From: CAVQGM01 sp963712065
Lineage (GTDB): Bacteria > Actinomycetota > Acidimicrobiia > Acidimicrobiales > Acidimicrobilacustridaceae
Assembly: GCA_963712065.1 (NCBI GenBank)
Contig: CAVQGM010000002.1
Span: forward strand, 248,001 to 312,000
Reading direction: 5' to 3'
DNA length: 64,000 nt
In this document: one piece after another, positions 41,023 through 49,358 of the stretch
Numbering within the stretch: position 1 is the stretch's first letter
How the letters are laid out: each line of letters begins with the position of its first letter
Position numbers and translations under genes: made by a program
Notes under the pieces: model-generated
Database searches by the model: none
What the model was told of the DNA's origin: nothing
Seen by the model: only the letters and a program-made list of their open reading frames with translations

Positions 41023-41484
41023 GTGGCCGAGCAGGCGAACGAGGAGACCACCATCGACGCACCGGTGGAGCAGTGCTACGAGGTCCTCACCGATTTCGAG
41101 CGCTACCCCGAGTGGGCCGGCGACCTGAAGGAGTCGACCGTGCTCGAGCGCGACGACGAGGGTCGTCCGGTCGTCGTCGAGTTCCGGGCGGCGGCGATGG
41201 GGCGCAGCACCACCTACCGCCTTCGCTACGACTACGCCGGCGCCCCCCGGCGCCTCGGATGGCAGCTCGAGACCGGCGACATCCAGCGCGAGCTCGACGG
41301 TGCCTACGAGCTGCGCCCGGCCGACGACGACCCCGGTCGCACCGATGTCGTCTACGAGCTGTCGGTCGACCTGATCATGCCCATCCCCGGCTTCGTGAAG
41401 CGGCGGGCCGAGACCCGCATCCTGAAGACGGCCCTCGACGAGCTCAAGGCGCGCGTCGAGCAGGTCGTGGGTCACGGCGCCTAG
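41023..41484 (+). CDS. SRPBCC/polyketide-cyclase-like (START-fold) protein
   Basis: 153 residues with the helix-grip pattern: A-P-V-E-Q-C-Y-E-V-L-T-D-F-E-R-Y-P-E-W near the start, V-V-E-F-R-A-A, and a long C-terminal helix L-K-T-A-L-D-E-L-K-A-R. Such proteins bind lipids or quinone-like molecules in a hydrophobic cavity; COQ10-like and cyclase relatives share it. Its stop shares a base with the start of the ArsA-like gene, indicating tight coupling. Confidence 0.83.
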   Translation: MAEQANEETTIDAPVEQCYEVLTDFERYPEWAGDLKESTVLERDDEGRPVVVEFRAAAMGRSTTYRLRYDYAGAPRRLGWQLETGDIQRELDGAYELRPADDDPGRTDVVYELSVDLIMPIPGFVKRRAETRILKTALDELKARVEQVVGHGA

Positions 41485-42698
41485 TGCGCATCCTCCTGTT
41501 CACCGGCAAAGGAGGCGTCGGGAAGACCTCCACCGCGGCGGCCACCGCGGTCCGCCTGGCCGAGGCCGGTGCCCGCACGCTCGTGCTCTCCACCGATCCG
41601 GCGCACTCCCTCGCCGACGCCTTCGACGCGCACCTCGGCTCGACGCCCACGCGCATCGCCGACCGGCTCCACGGCCAGCAGCTCGACGCCCAGGAGCGCA
41701 TGGAGGAGTCCTGGGGCGAGATCCAGGAGTACCTCGTCGAGGTCTTCGACTGGGCCGGCGCCGAGGGCATCGAGGCCGAAGAGCTGTCCGTCCCGCCCGG
41801 GCTCGACGAGCTGTTCAGCCTGTCCGACATCAAGGACTACGCCGCCACCGGCGAGTGGGACGTGCTCGTCGTCGACTGCGCGCCGACGGCCGAGACCATC
41901 CGGCTGCTCTCGTTGCCCGACATCCTCGAGTGGTACATGGAGCGGGTCTTCCCGATGGGCCGCCGCATCAGCCGCATGGTCGGACCCGTCCTGTCCAGGG
42001 TCACGTCGCTGCCGATGGCCGACGACCGGGTGTTCGCCGCCACGCGCCGCTTCTACGACCGCCTCGACGGGGTCAAGGCCCTGCTCGCCGACCCCGACAC
42101 CACGAGCGTGCGCCTCGTCGTCAATCCCGAGAAGGTCGTCATCGCCGAGGCCCGGCGCACGTACACCTACCTGTCGTTGTACGGCTACCGGGTCGACGCC
42201 GTCATCGCCAACCGCCTGCTGCCCGCCGAGGTCGTCGATCCGTGGTTCGCTCGCTGGCGGGCCTCGCAGGTCGAGCACCTGGCCGAGATCGAGGCCGGCT
42301 TCGCGCCCCTGCCCGTGCTGCGGGCCGAGCTGGCCGCCGAGGAGCTGGTGGGCATCGACCGCCTGCGGGCCTTCGCCGACGCGCTGTACGCCGACGTCGA
42401 CGCCGCCGCCGTCCTCCACCAGGACGACCCCCTGCGCGTCGAGCGCACCGACGAGGGCTACCAGCTCGTCCAGCAGCTCCCGTTCGCCGACCGCGACGAC
42501 CTCGAGGTCGGCCGACGCGGGGACGAGCTCCTCGTGCGCATCGGCCCCTACCGACGGGCCGTGCTCCTGCCCGACTCGCTGCGCCGCCGTCCCGTCGAAG
42601 GAGCATCGCTGCGCGACGGCGAGCTACGGATAACCTTTGGCGGTCGGCCACGGGCGGGGACGACGACCACCCGGGTGGCCGGGGGAGGCACGAGATGA
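41484..42698 (+). CDS. ArsA/Get3-family ATPase with C-terminal HSP20-like domain
   Basis: 404 residues. The deviant Walker A is G8-K-G-G-V-G-K-T15, with Lys9 and Lys14 as in ArsA, Get3 and MinD. Further signatures are L-S-T-D-P-A-H-S-L-A-D-A, V-V-D-C-A-P-T-A-E-T and R-L-V-V-N-P-E-K. After about residue 325 a small alpha-crystallin-like beta domain is found, as in many actinobacterial and cyanobacterial paralogues. No arsenite-pump gene is near, and ArsA's Cys ligands are not seen, so a Get3-like client or lipid role is more likely. Confidence 0.88.
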   Translation: MRILLFTGKGGVGKTSTAAATAVRLAEAGARTLVLSTDPAHSLADAFDAHLGSTPTRIADRLHGQQLDAQERMEESWGEIQEYLVEVFDWAGAEGIEAEELSVPPGLDELFSLSDIKDYAATGEWDVLVVDCAPTAETIRLLSLPDILEWYMERVFPMGRRISRMVGPVLSRVTSLPMADDRVFAATRRFYDRLDGVKALLADPDTTSVRLVVNPEKVVIAEARRTYTYLSLYGYRVDAVIANRLLPAEVVDPWFARWRASQVEHLAEIEAGFAPLPVLRAELAAEELVGIDRLRAFADALYADVDAAAVLHQDDPLRVERTDEGYQLVQQLPFADRDDLEVGRRGDELLVRIGPYRRAVLLPDSLRRRPVEGASLRDGELRITFGGRPRAGTTTTRVAGGGTR

Positions 42699-43003
42699 GC
42701 CCGTTCGGGTACGACGACGACGACCGCGACGACGCCGAGCCGCCGCGCGCCGACCGCGCCGGCGAAGGCCTCGATCACCTCCAGGCGGCCGCCCTCGAGA
42801 TGATCGCCGCCGCCCGCGCCTTCCTGGACGTGGCCGAGGACCTCGTCGCCGATCGCGCCAGGGTCGCCGGTGTCGTCGACGCCGTGACGTCGATGGCCGA
42901 CGGGTTCGCCCGCTCCTGCGCCGACGCCGACGCCGTCCGGTCCGACGGAGCCCCGGGGGAGGAGCCATCGTCCGGCCCCGTCGAGCACATCAAGGTGTCG
43001 TGA
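42695..43003 (+). CDS. Small acidic protein (102 aa) in the ArsA operon
   Basis: The start overlaps the ArsA stop (ATGA). An acidic N-terminus (Y-D-D-D-D-R-D-D) leads into a helix-rich centre with L-D-H-L-Q-A-A-A-L-E-M-I-A-A-A-R and ends in a conserved-looking tail P-V-E-H-I-K-V-S. No family recognised. The central amphipathic helices suggest a protein-protein partner of the ATPase or of the SMC-like protein that follows four bases later. Confidence 0.62.
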   Translation: MSPFGYDDDDRDDAEPPRADRAGEGLDHLQAAALEMIAAARAFLDVAEDLVADRARVAGVVDAVTSMADGFARSCADADAVRSDGAPGEEPSSGPVEHIKVS

Positions 43004-43007
43004 CCCG

Positions 43008-46000
43008 GTGAGGCTCCTGCAACTCGATCCCGAGGGCCGCCAACCATCAGGTGAGGCCGCCCCCGACGACGCCGTCCTCGACTTCCACCCGCGCCTCACC
43101 GTGGTCACCGGGCTCAGCCCCGCCGGCCACGACCGCGTGGTGCGGGCCCTCACCGCGCTGCCCGGAGGCAGGGATCCGGGGTGCCCCGGCCTGGTCGAGG
43201 CCCACGGCATCATCCTGAACCTCGACGCCGCCACCCTCGATGTGCTCGGGCTCGGCACCGACCTCGACGTCCTCGTCCGGGCCGGCGACCTGCCCGGCCG
43301 GGGGGGCGGTGCCGTCATCGCCGCCGAGGCGACCGTCCGGGTCGACGTCGACCGCTTCCTCGCCGCCACGCCCGAGGGCCGCCATCCCGACCTCGACGAG
43401 GCCCGACGGGCCCAGCGCGACGCCCGGTCCGGTCTCCAGGTCCTGCGAGAGGCGACCGAGCGCTCTCGCCGCCAGTACGACGAGGTGCTCGTGCGACGCG
43501 AGCGGCTCGAAGCGGCGCTGGCCGCGGCGCGTCGGCGGCTCGAGACGGGCGTCACCGACGAGCGAGCGGTCCTCACCGGCCTCACCCACGACCAGATCCA
43601 GGCGCGGCGCGCCGAGTTGGCCGCCGACGCCGACGCCCACTGGGTCGAGCTCGAGCGCATCGAGCACGGCCTCGCCGAGCTGGGCGCGCTCGACACCCGG
43701 CCGATCGAGGTCCTGCTCGAGGCCATCCGGAACCCCCAGCCCGTCGAGTACGTCGGCTCGGCGCGGGCGCTCGAGCTCGCCGACGAGGTGGTCGCGCTGC
43801 GGCGCAAGCTCGACGAGCTCGAGGACCGGATGGAGGCCGAGGGCCGGGGGCCCGGCCCGGCCCTGCACCGACTGGAGGAGGCGCGGGTCGCCGTCCAGGC
43901 CGCCGAGCGGGCCATGGCCAAGCCCGACCTCTCACCCGACGACGTGGCCGAGCTCGAGGCCGCCCACGACGAGGTCCTCGAAGCCGAGCAGCGCACCGCG
44001 GGTCCGTTCGGACGGCGAAACCAGAAGCGGCTCGACGAGGCGTTGGTCGCGCAGCAGGCCATCCTCGACCGGGTCGGCTTCCCCACGTGGAGCGCCTACG
44101 TGATGGGTGCCGGTCTGATGTCGGTCGACCCGATGGCCGAGATGCGGCTCGAGAAGGCGCGCTTCGAGCTCGAGGCGGCCGAGGCCAACTGGGCCGACAT
44201 CAGCACCGCCCTCGAGGCCAATCCCCTCCACCGGGAGCTGCTCGACCAGCTCGAGGAGGTCTACCTCGAGGCCTACGACCTGCTGGGAGGAGCCGAGCCC
44301 GACGACCTCGAGGCCGCGCTCCGCGAGATCAAGGTGCCCAGGCAGGAGGTCACCACCGCCGAGCTCGTCGACGCGCTCGTCTACCAGCTCGAGTTGGTCG
44401 GCCTGCAGCTGCCCGAACCGGTCGGCGTCGACCTGGCCACCACCGCGGCCGAGGCGTTCCTCGCCGAAGCGGCCGGCATCGGCGCCCGGGTCGAGGAGCT
44501 GCGGGCCGAGCGCCGGGACGCGGAGAACCGGCTCCACGCCGTCGCCGAGGAGCTGGCCGCGCTCGATGCCGCCGACGACGGGGCCACCGGGGCCCCCGAC
44601 CGGGGCGCCGACGACGAGGACGACCTCCTCCTCGTCGGCCCGGGACCGACGCCGGCCGACGAGGTGGCGGCGCTGGCTGCCGAGCTCGAGGTGGTCCGTT
44701 CCGAGGAGCACGACGTGGCCGACGCCCTCGAGGCCCGGTCGACCCTCGTCGACGCCGCGACGCAGGTCGAGGCGGTGGCCACCAGCCGGCTCGTGCGCAT
44801 CGCCGGCGAGCTCGCCGAGCACGAGGCCGACCGCTCGGCGATGACCGATCCCGCCTACGAGCTCGACGACGCCGACACCGACGTCGACGCCGCCCAGGAG
44901 GCGATCGAGTTCTACCTCCTCACGCGCCTGGCGGCCCAGCGCACCGTCTCCTACGCCGGGTCGGTGCCGCTGGTGCTCGACGACGCCCTCGCCGACGTGC
45001 CCGACGACGAGGTGAGGGCCCTGCTCGGAAAGCTCGAGCGGATGTCGGAGGCGGTCCAGATCGTGTACCTGTCGGACGACGCCCGGGTGGTCAGGTGGGC
45101 CGACGGCGCCGGCATCAACCGGGCGGCCGTGGTGCCCGCGCCCCCGCGTTCGCCTAGCCCGGGCCCGCGCCGTTCGGCGACGGCCTACGATCTCGGGGCT
45201 TCCCCCCATCCCCGAGCCGGCGTCGCCGCTGGAGGTGCCCTGACCGTGATCACCGAGGACGCGATCCGACGGCTGGCCGAGTTCCGCAGCGCGGGCGCTC
45301 CGGTCGTGTCGTGCTACCTGGACGTCGACGGGCGGCGCCTGGTGCGCCCCCAGGACGTCGAGGGTGAGCTCGACCGGGCCCTGCGCCCCGCCCGGGAGGG
45401 CGGGGACGAGCGCATCGGTCGCGACCTGCGACGCATCGAGGATCACGTCCACCGTGGCCTCGACCGGTCCCGCACGCGGGGCCTGGCGTTGTTCTCCTGC
45501 CAGGATCCGCCGTTGTGGCAGGTGGTTCCGCTCCCGGTGAGCGTGCGCAGCCGGGTGGTGGTCAACGACGCCCCGGCCGTGCAGCAGCTCGAGGCCGTCA
45601 CCCAGGAGCTCGAGCGGTTCGGCGTGCTGCTCGTCGACCGCCAGCGGGCCCGCATGTTCGTGTTCCAGTTCGGCGAGCTCGTCGACCGCTCCGAGCTGCT
45701 CGACGAGCTCCCCCGTGACTACGACAACCTCGGCGAGCGCGACCAGTCGGGCTACGACAAGGCCCTGCACCACGTGGAGGAGCTCGTCGCCCGCCACCTG
45801 CGCCACGCCGGCGAGGTCGCGTTCCGCCTGTACCAGGACGACGGGTTCGAGCGGCTCGTCGTCGGCGCCCCCGACGAGCTCACCGGCGCCGTCGAGGCCG
45901 CGCTGCACCCCTACCTCCGGGAGCGCCTGAGCGGCCGCATCCGGGTCGGGGTGGCAGCGTCGCTCGACGAGGTCCGCACCGCCGCCCTCGAGGTCGAGGC

Positions 46001-46358
46001 CCGGGTCGAGCGGGACAAGGAGGCCGAGGCGGTCGCGCGCCTGCGCGACGCGGTCGCGTCGGGCGGCCGCGGCGTGGCCGGGCTCGACGACACCCTCAGA
46101 TCGCTGGTCGAGCGCCGGGTCGACGTGCTCTTCGTGTCCGACGGCTACAGCGAGACGGGTTGGCGTTGCCCGAGCTGCCGGTACCTGTCGTACAAGGGGC
46201 CCCGCTGCCCGGTCGACGGCACCGAGATGGCGAAGGTGGGCGACGTGGTGGAGGAGGCCGTCGACGTCGCCCTGGCCCAGTCGTGTCGAGTCGAGGTGTG
46301 CGCCGGCAACGCTGACCTCGACGTGCTGGGACGCATCGGCGCCCTGCTGCGGTACTGA
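43008..46358 (+). CDS. SMC-like protein with degenerate P-loop joined in frame to a baeRF (eRF1-like) protein
   Basis: One 1116-codon frame. Residues 1-715 are SMC/Rad50-like: an N-terminal strand-loop G35-L-S-P-A-G40-H-D with His-Asp in place of the Walker A Lys-Ser/Thr, long coiled coils, and a C-terminal Walker-B-like L-V-L-D658-D-A-L-A-D. Residues 747-1116 are a separate family, bacterial archaeal-type release-factor-like (baeRF family 10, Rv2629 relatives), ending in a Cys-rich domain (Cys1054, Cys1057, Cys1067) and lacking GGQ. The linker is poor in structure and contains GGAGGTG then GTG at 45246, a good internal start. One extra C in the run at 45140-45144 would instead end the first part in TAG at 45155, so two genes are possible. 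Confidence 0.75.
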   Translation: MRLLQLDPEGRQPSGEAAPDDAVLDFHPRLTVVTGLSPAGHDRVVRALTALPGGRDPGCPGLVEAHGIILNLDAATLDVLGLGTDLDVLVRAGDLPGRGGGAVIAAEATVRVDVDRFLAATPEGRHPDLDEARRAQRDARSGLQVLREATERSRRQYDEVLVRRERLEAALAAARRRLETGVTDERAVLTGLTHDQIQARRAELAADADAHWVELERIEHGLAELGALDTRPIEVLLEAIRNPQPVEYVGSARALELADEVVALRRKLDELEDRMEAEGRGPGPALHRLEEARVAVQAAERAMAKPDLSPDDVAELEAAHDEVLEAEQRTAGPFGRRNQKRLDEALVAQQAILDRVGFPTWSAYVMGAGLMSVDPMAEMRLEKARFELEAAEANWADISTALEANPLHRELLDQLEEVYLEAYDLLGGAEPDDLEAALREIKVPRQEVTTAELVDALVYQLELVGLQLPEPVGVDLATTAAEAFLAEAAGIGARVEELRAERRDAENRLHAVAEELAALDAADDGATGAPDRGADDEDDLLLVGPGPTPADEVAALAAELEVVRSEEHDVADALEARSTLVDAATQVEAVATSRLVRIAGELAEHEADRSAMTDPAYELDDADTDVDAAQEAIEFYLLTRLAAQRTVSYAGSVPLVLDDALADVPDDEVRALLGKLERMSEAVQIVYLSDDARVVRWADGAGINRAAVVPAPPRSPSPGPRRSATAYDLGASPHPRAGVAAGGALTVITEDAIRRLAEFRSAGAPVVSCYLDVDGRRLVRPQDVEGELDRALRPAREGGDERIGRDLRRIEDHVHRGLDRSRTRGLALFSCQDPPLWQVVPLPVSVRSRVVVNDAPAVQQLEAVTQELERFGVLLVDRQRARMFVFQFGELVDRSELLDELPRDYDNLGERDQSGYDKALHHVEELVARHLRHAGEVAFRLYQDDGFERLVVGAPDELTGAVEAALHPYLRERLSGRIRVGVAASLDEVRTAALEVEARVERDKEAEAVARLRDAVASGGRGVAGLDDTLRSLVERRVDVLFVSDGYSETGWRCPSCRYLSYKGPRCPVDGTEMAKVGDVVEEAVDVALAQSCRVEVCAGNADLDVLGRIGALLRY
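45231..45248 (+). promoter_or_regulatory. Internal ribosome-binding site and start for the eRF1-like part
   Basis: GGAGGTG at 45231-45237, ten bases before GTG 45246, in frame with the eRF1-like domain. A strong site like this is rare inside genes here and argues that the domain is also, or only, translated separately. Confidence 0.5.
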
Positions 46359-46389
46359 GCCCGCCGCAGGCCGGGCTGGAGCAGGGCTG

Positions 46390-47364
46390 ATGGGCGCGCC
46401 GCTGGCCGTCGGGGTCGACGTCGGAGGGACCAAGGTGCTCGGCCGGGTGATCGACCCCGCCGCCCCTGCGGAGGCCGTCGCCGAGATGCGGGTCGACACC
46501 CCGCTCGGTGCCGACGCCCTCACCGACGCCGTGGTCACCGTCGTCGAGCGCCTCGTCGCCGATCCCGCGGTGGGCGCCGTCGGTCGGGTCGCCTCGGTGG
46601 GCGTGGGCGTGCCCGGACTGGTCGATCCGACGGGGGTGCTGCGGGTGGCGCCCAACCTCCCCGGGGTCCGCGACCTCGCCCTCCTGCCGGCCCTGGAGGC
46701 CCGGGTCGGGCTGCCCGCCACCGTCGACAACGACGCCAACTGCGCCACGTGGGCGGAGTGGCGGGTCGGCGCCGGACGGGGTGCCGACGACGTGGTGCTC
46801 GTCACCCTCGGCACCGGCATCGGCGGCGGGGTCGTGGCCGGTGGACGCCTCCAGCGCGGCGCCCACGGGTTCGCCGGGGAGCCGGGGCACATGATGGTCG
46901 ACCCGGTCGGTCCGCCCTGTCCGTGCGGCCGTCGGGGCTGCTGGGAGCGGTTCGCCTCCGGGAGCGGTCTCACCCGCCTCGCCCGCCACGCCGCCGCCGC
47001 CGGTCGTCTCGACGGGGTGGTGGGGCTGGCCGGGGGCGACCCCGGCGACGTGCGGGGCGAGCACGTGTTCCAGGCCGCCGCCGCCGGTGACGCCGACGCG
47101 CTCGCCGTGGTGGACGACTTCGCGTGGTGGGTGGCCGTCGGCATCGCCAACCTGGTCGACCTGCTCGATCCCTCGGTGATGGTCGTGGGGGGTGGGCTGG
47201 TCGACCAGGGGGAGCTGCTCCTGGTGCCGGTCCGGGCCGCCTACGAGGGGCTGGTCCTGGCTGCCGGGGAGCGCGGCACGGTGCGCATCGCCGGGGCCGA
47301 ACTGGGCTCGGACGCCGGCGCCATCGGCGCCGGCCTCATGGCGGCCGGCGGCACGGGCGGCTGA
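46390..47364 (+). CDS. ROK-family sugar kinase (glucokinase-like)
   Basis: 324 residues. It has the nucleotide loop G-V-D-V-G-G-T-K, the family segment V-D-N-D-A-N-C-A with catalytic Asp, L-G-T-G-I-G-G-G, and the ROK zinc motif with G-H-M-M and C-P-C-G-R-R-G-C-W-E. The last carries the His and three Cys that bind zinc, and E-x-G-H appears as E-P-G-H, typical of glucokinases. It phosphorylates glucose or a related hexose with ATP or polyphosphate, feeding PfkA. No HTH domain, so it is an enzyme, not a repressor. Confidence 0.9.
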   Translation: MGAPLAVGVDVGGTKVLGRVIDPAAPAEAVAEMRVDTPLGADALTDAVVTVVERLVADPAVGAVGRVASVGVGVPGLVDPTGVLRVAPNLPGVRDLALLPALEARVGLPATVDNDANCATWAEWRVGAGRGADDVVLVTLGTGIGGGVVAGGRLQRGAHGFAGEPGHMMVDPVGPPCPCGRRGCWERFASGSGLTRLARHAAAAGRLDGVVGLAGGDPGDVRGEHVFQAAAAGDADALAVVDDFAWWVAVGIANLVDLLDPSVMVVGGGLVDQGELLLVPVRAAYEGLVLAAGERGTVRIAGAELGSDAGAIGAGLMAAGGTGG

Positions 47365-47407
47365 CCCGCCGGCGTCGCGACGCTGCGGGGCGGCCGGCGG
47401 TCCGCAC

Positions 47408-47413
47408 TACCCT
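47408..47413 (+). promoter_or_regulatory. -10 element of alaC (leaderless)
   Basis: TACCCT, 6 bases before the ATG at 47420. Confidence 0.4.
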
Positions 47414-47419
47414 CGGCGC

Positions 47420-48595
47420 ATGGAGTTCCGCCGCATCACGTCGTTGCCGCCGTACGTCTTCACGATCATCGACTCGCTGAAGATCGAGGCCCGGCGCTCG
47501 GGGGCGGACGTCATCGACCTGGGTTTCGGCAACCCCGACCTGCCGTCGCCCCCGGTCGCCGTCGAGAAGGTCGTCGAGGCGGTGCGCAACCCCCGCAACC
47601 ACCGCTACTCGGCGAGCCGCGGCATCCCGAAGCTCCGCCAGGCGGTCAGCGACCTGTACCGCCGGCGGTTCGGTGTCGAGCTCGACCCCGACACGGAGGT
47701 GATCAACACGATCGGCGCCAAGGAGGGCTTCTCCCACCTGATGTGGGTGCTGCTCCAGCCGGGCGACGCCGCCCTCGTGCCCTCGCCGTCGTACCCCATC
47801 CACATCTATGGGCCGCTGTTCGCCGGCGCCGACATCCGTGAGGTCCCGCTCGGCACCGGCGTGGACTTCTTCGACTCGCTCACCGAGGCGTGGGAGTACT
47901 CGTGGCCCAAGCCGCGGGTGATCGTGATGTCGTTCCCCCACAACCCCACCACCACCTGCGTCGACCTCGACTTCATGCAGAAGGTGGTCGACTTCGCCCG
48001 CGAACACGACGTGGTCGTCGTGCACGACAACGCCTACGCCGACCTCGGCTTCGACGGCTACTCGCCGCCGTCGATCCTCCAGGCCGAGGGGGCCAAGGAG
48101 GTCGCCGTCGAGCTGTACTCGATGACCAAGTCGTTCTCGATGGCGGGGTGGCGCGTCGCCTTCCTCGTCGGTCGACCCGACGTCGTCCAGGCGTTGGCCA
48201 AGATGAAGAGCTACCTCGACTACGGCACCTTCCAGCCGGTGCAGATCGCCGCCACCGTCACCATGAACGAGGCCCCCGACTACCCGAGGGTGGCCAACGA
48301 GATCTACCAGTCGCGCCGCGACGCGCTGTGCGGTGGCCTCGATCGCATCGGGTGGCACGTCGAGCCCCCCAGGGGGACGATGTTCGTGTGGGCGCCCGTC
48401 CCCGAGCCGTACCGGGAGATGGGCTCGGTCGAGTTCGCGTCGTTCCTCGTCAAGGAGGCCAACGTCGCCACCTCACCCGGTGTCGGGTTCGGGCCCGGTG
48501 GCGACGGCTTCGTGCGCTTCGCCCTCATCGAGAACGAGCAGCGCATCGGCCAGGCCATCCGCAACCTGCGTCGCGCCCTCACCAAGCTCGGCTGA
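47420..48595 (+). CDS. alaC: PLP-dependent aminotransferase, alanine transaminase type
   Basis: 391 residues that follow E. coli AlaC closely from end to end as remembered: R-I-T-S-L-P-P-Y-V-F, Y-S-A-S-R-G-I-P-K-L-R, S-Y-P-I-H-I-Y-G and F-P-H-N-P-T-T. The PLP lysine is in S-M-T-K-S-F-S-M-A-G-W-R, and R-F-A-L-I-E-N closes the chain. It should exchange the amino group between glutamate and pyruvate. Leaderless start; tail-to-tail with the TetR gene. Confidence 0.9.
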   Translation: MEFRRITSLPPYVFTIIDSLKIEARRSGADVIDLGFGNPDLPSPPVAVEKVVEAVRNPRNHRYSASRGIPKLRQAVSDLYRRRFGVELDPDTEVINTIGAKEGFSHLMWVLLQPGDAALVPSPSYPIHIYGPLFAGADIREVPLGTGVDFFDSLTEAWEYSWPKPRVIVMSFPHNPTTTCVDLDFMQKVVDFAREHDVVVVHDNAYADLGFDGYSPPSILQAEGAKEVAVELYSMTKSFSMAGWRVAFLVGRPDVVQALAKMKSYLDYGTFQPVQIAATVTMNEAPDYPRVANEIYQSRRDALCGGLDRIGWHVEPPRGTMFVWAPVPEPYREMGSVEFASFLVKEANVATSPGVGFGPGGDGFVRFALIENEQRIGQAIRNLRRALTKLG

Positions 48596-48623
48596 GCTGC
48601 GAGCCTGCCCCGCCGTTCCCGGC

Positions 48624-49229
48624 TCAGCGGCCGACGGGGTCGGACACCGCGGCGAGGCCCTCGAGCACGAAGGTCACCGCGGCGTCGGCGACGTCGTCCC
48701 ACGGCGTCGACCGCTCGTGCAGGAACACCCGGGCGAGGTGGGTGGTGATGCCGAGGATGGAGTGGGCCAGCATCAGCGGGTCGGCGTCGCGGATCTCGCC
48801 GAGCTCGATGCCCTGCTGCACGTGGCGCATGACGTCGGCGACGGCGACCTCCTGGCCCTTGCGCAGCGCCGGTCGGAACCGGTCCTCGGTGGCGGCGAAC
48901 TGGATGAGCCGGTTGACCTCGCCGTGGTCGGCCGACCACTTCATCGAGGCCCGGATGCCGAGCTCGATGCGGCGGACCGGGTCGTCCTCGCCCTCGATGG
49001 CCTGCTGCTGGGCCCGTCGCAGGTCGTGCTGCGCCTCGCGCAGGATCTCGATGAACAGCTGCTCCTTGCTGTCGAAGTACCAGTAGAAGACGCCCTTGCC
49101 CACCCCGAGGCCCTGGACGATCTCGGCCACGGAGGTGGGGTGGTAGCCGTTCTCGGCGAAGCGGGCGGTGGCGAAGTCCATGAGCTGGCGCCGCCGTTCC
49201 CGGCCTCGCGGCGTCAGGCGCCGGGTCAT
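48624..49229 (-). CDS. TetR/AcrR-family transcriptional regulator
   Basis: 201 residues. The N-terminal HTH is typical: R-R-Q-L-M-D-F-A-T-A-R-F-A-E-N-G-Y, T-S-V-A-E-I-V-Q-G-L-G-V-G-K-G and V-F-Y-W-Y-F-D-S-K-E-Q-L. The C-terminal ligand domain is helical; Q-F-A-A-T-E-D-R-F-R resembles the fatty-acid-metabolism regulators, but the ligand is unknown. An 18-base palindrome just upstream is probably its own operator. No obvious target gene besides itself and the divergent ACT-domain gene. Confidence 0.9.
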   Translation of the reverse strand: MTRRLTPRGRERRRQLMDFATARFAENGYHPTSVAEIVQGLGVGKGVFYWYFDSKEQLFIEILREAQHDLRRAQQQAIEGEDDPVRRIELGIRASMKWSADHGEVNRLIQFAATEDRFRPALRKGQEVAVADVMRHVQQGIELGEIRDADPLMLAHSILGITTHLARVFLHERSTPWDDVADAAVTFVLEGLAAVSDPVGR

Positions 49230-49237
49230 GGGGGGCC

Positions 49238-49268
49238 ACGGTACGGGCGACTTGACCGGACGGTCAAG
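49238..49268 (-). promoter_or_regulatory. tetR promoter with palindromic operator
   Basis: TACCGT (49238-49243, minus strand) lies 8 bases before the ATG. The perfect palindrome CTTGACCG-GA-CGGTCAAG (49251-49268) covers the -35 zone. It has the size and TTGACC/GGTCAA form common among TetR operators, and could also affect the divergent gene at 49359. Confidence 0.65.
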
Positions 49269-49346
49269 GACGGGAGCCGGCGAGGGGCGCGAGGTTCGTT
49301 CAAGGACCCGTTCGCTGCCCGAAACATGTGGTTCATCCGGCCCTCG

Positions 49347-49352
49347 TACGGT
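49347..49352 (+). promoter_or_regulatory. -10 element of the ACT-domain gene (leaderless)
   Basis: TACGGT, 6 bases before the ATG at 49359. Confidence 0.45.
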
Positions 49353-49358
49353 CGGGCC

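Noticed and set aside
41484..42698. Arsenite-efflux ATPase ArsA
   Set aside because: There is no arsB, arsD or arsR nearby and the metalloid-binding cysteines are not seen, so a Get3-type family member is a safer call.
43932..47150. A 1072-codon minus-strand open frame
   Set aside because: It is antisense to the SMC-like/eRF1-like frame and the ROK kinase, with low-complexity composition and no recognisable domain.
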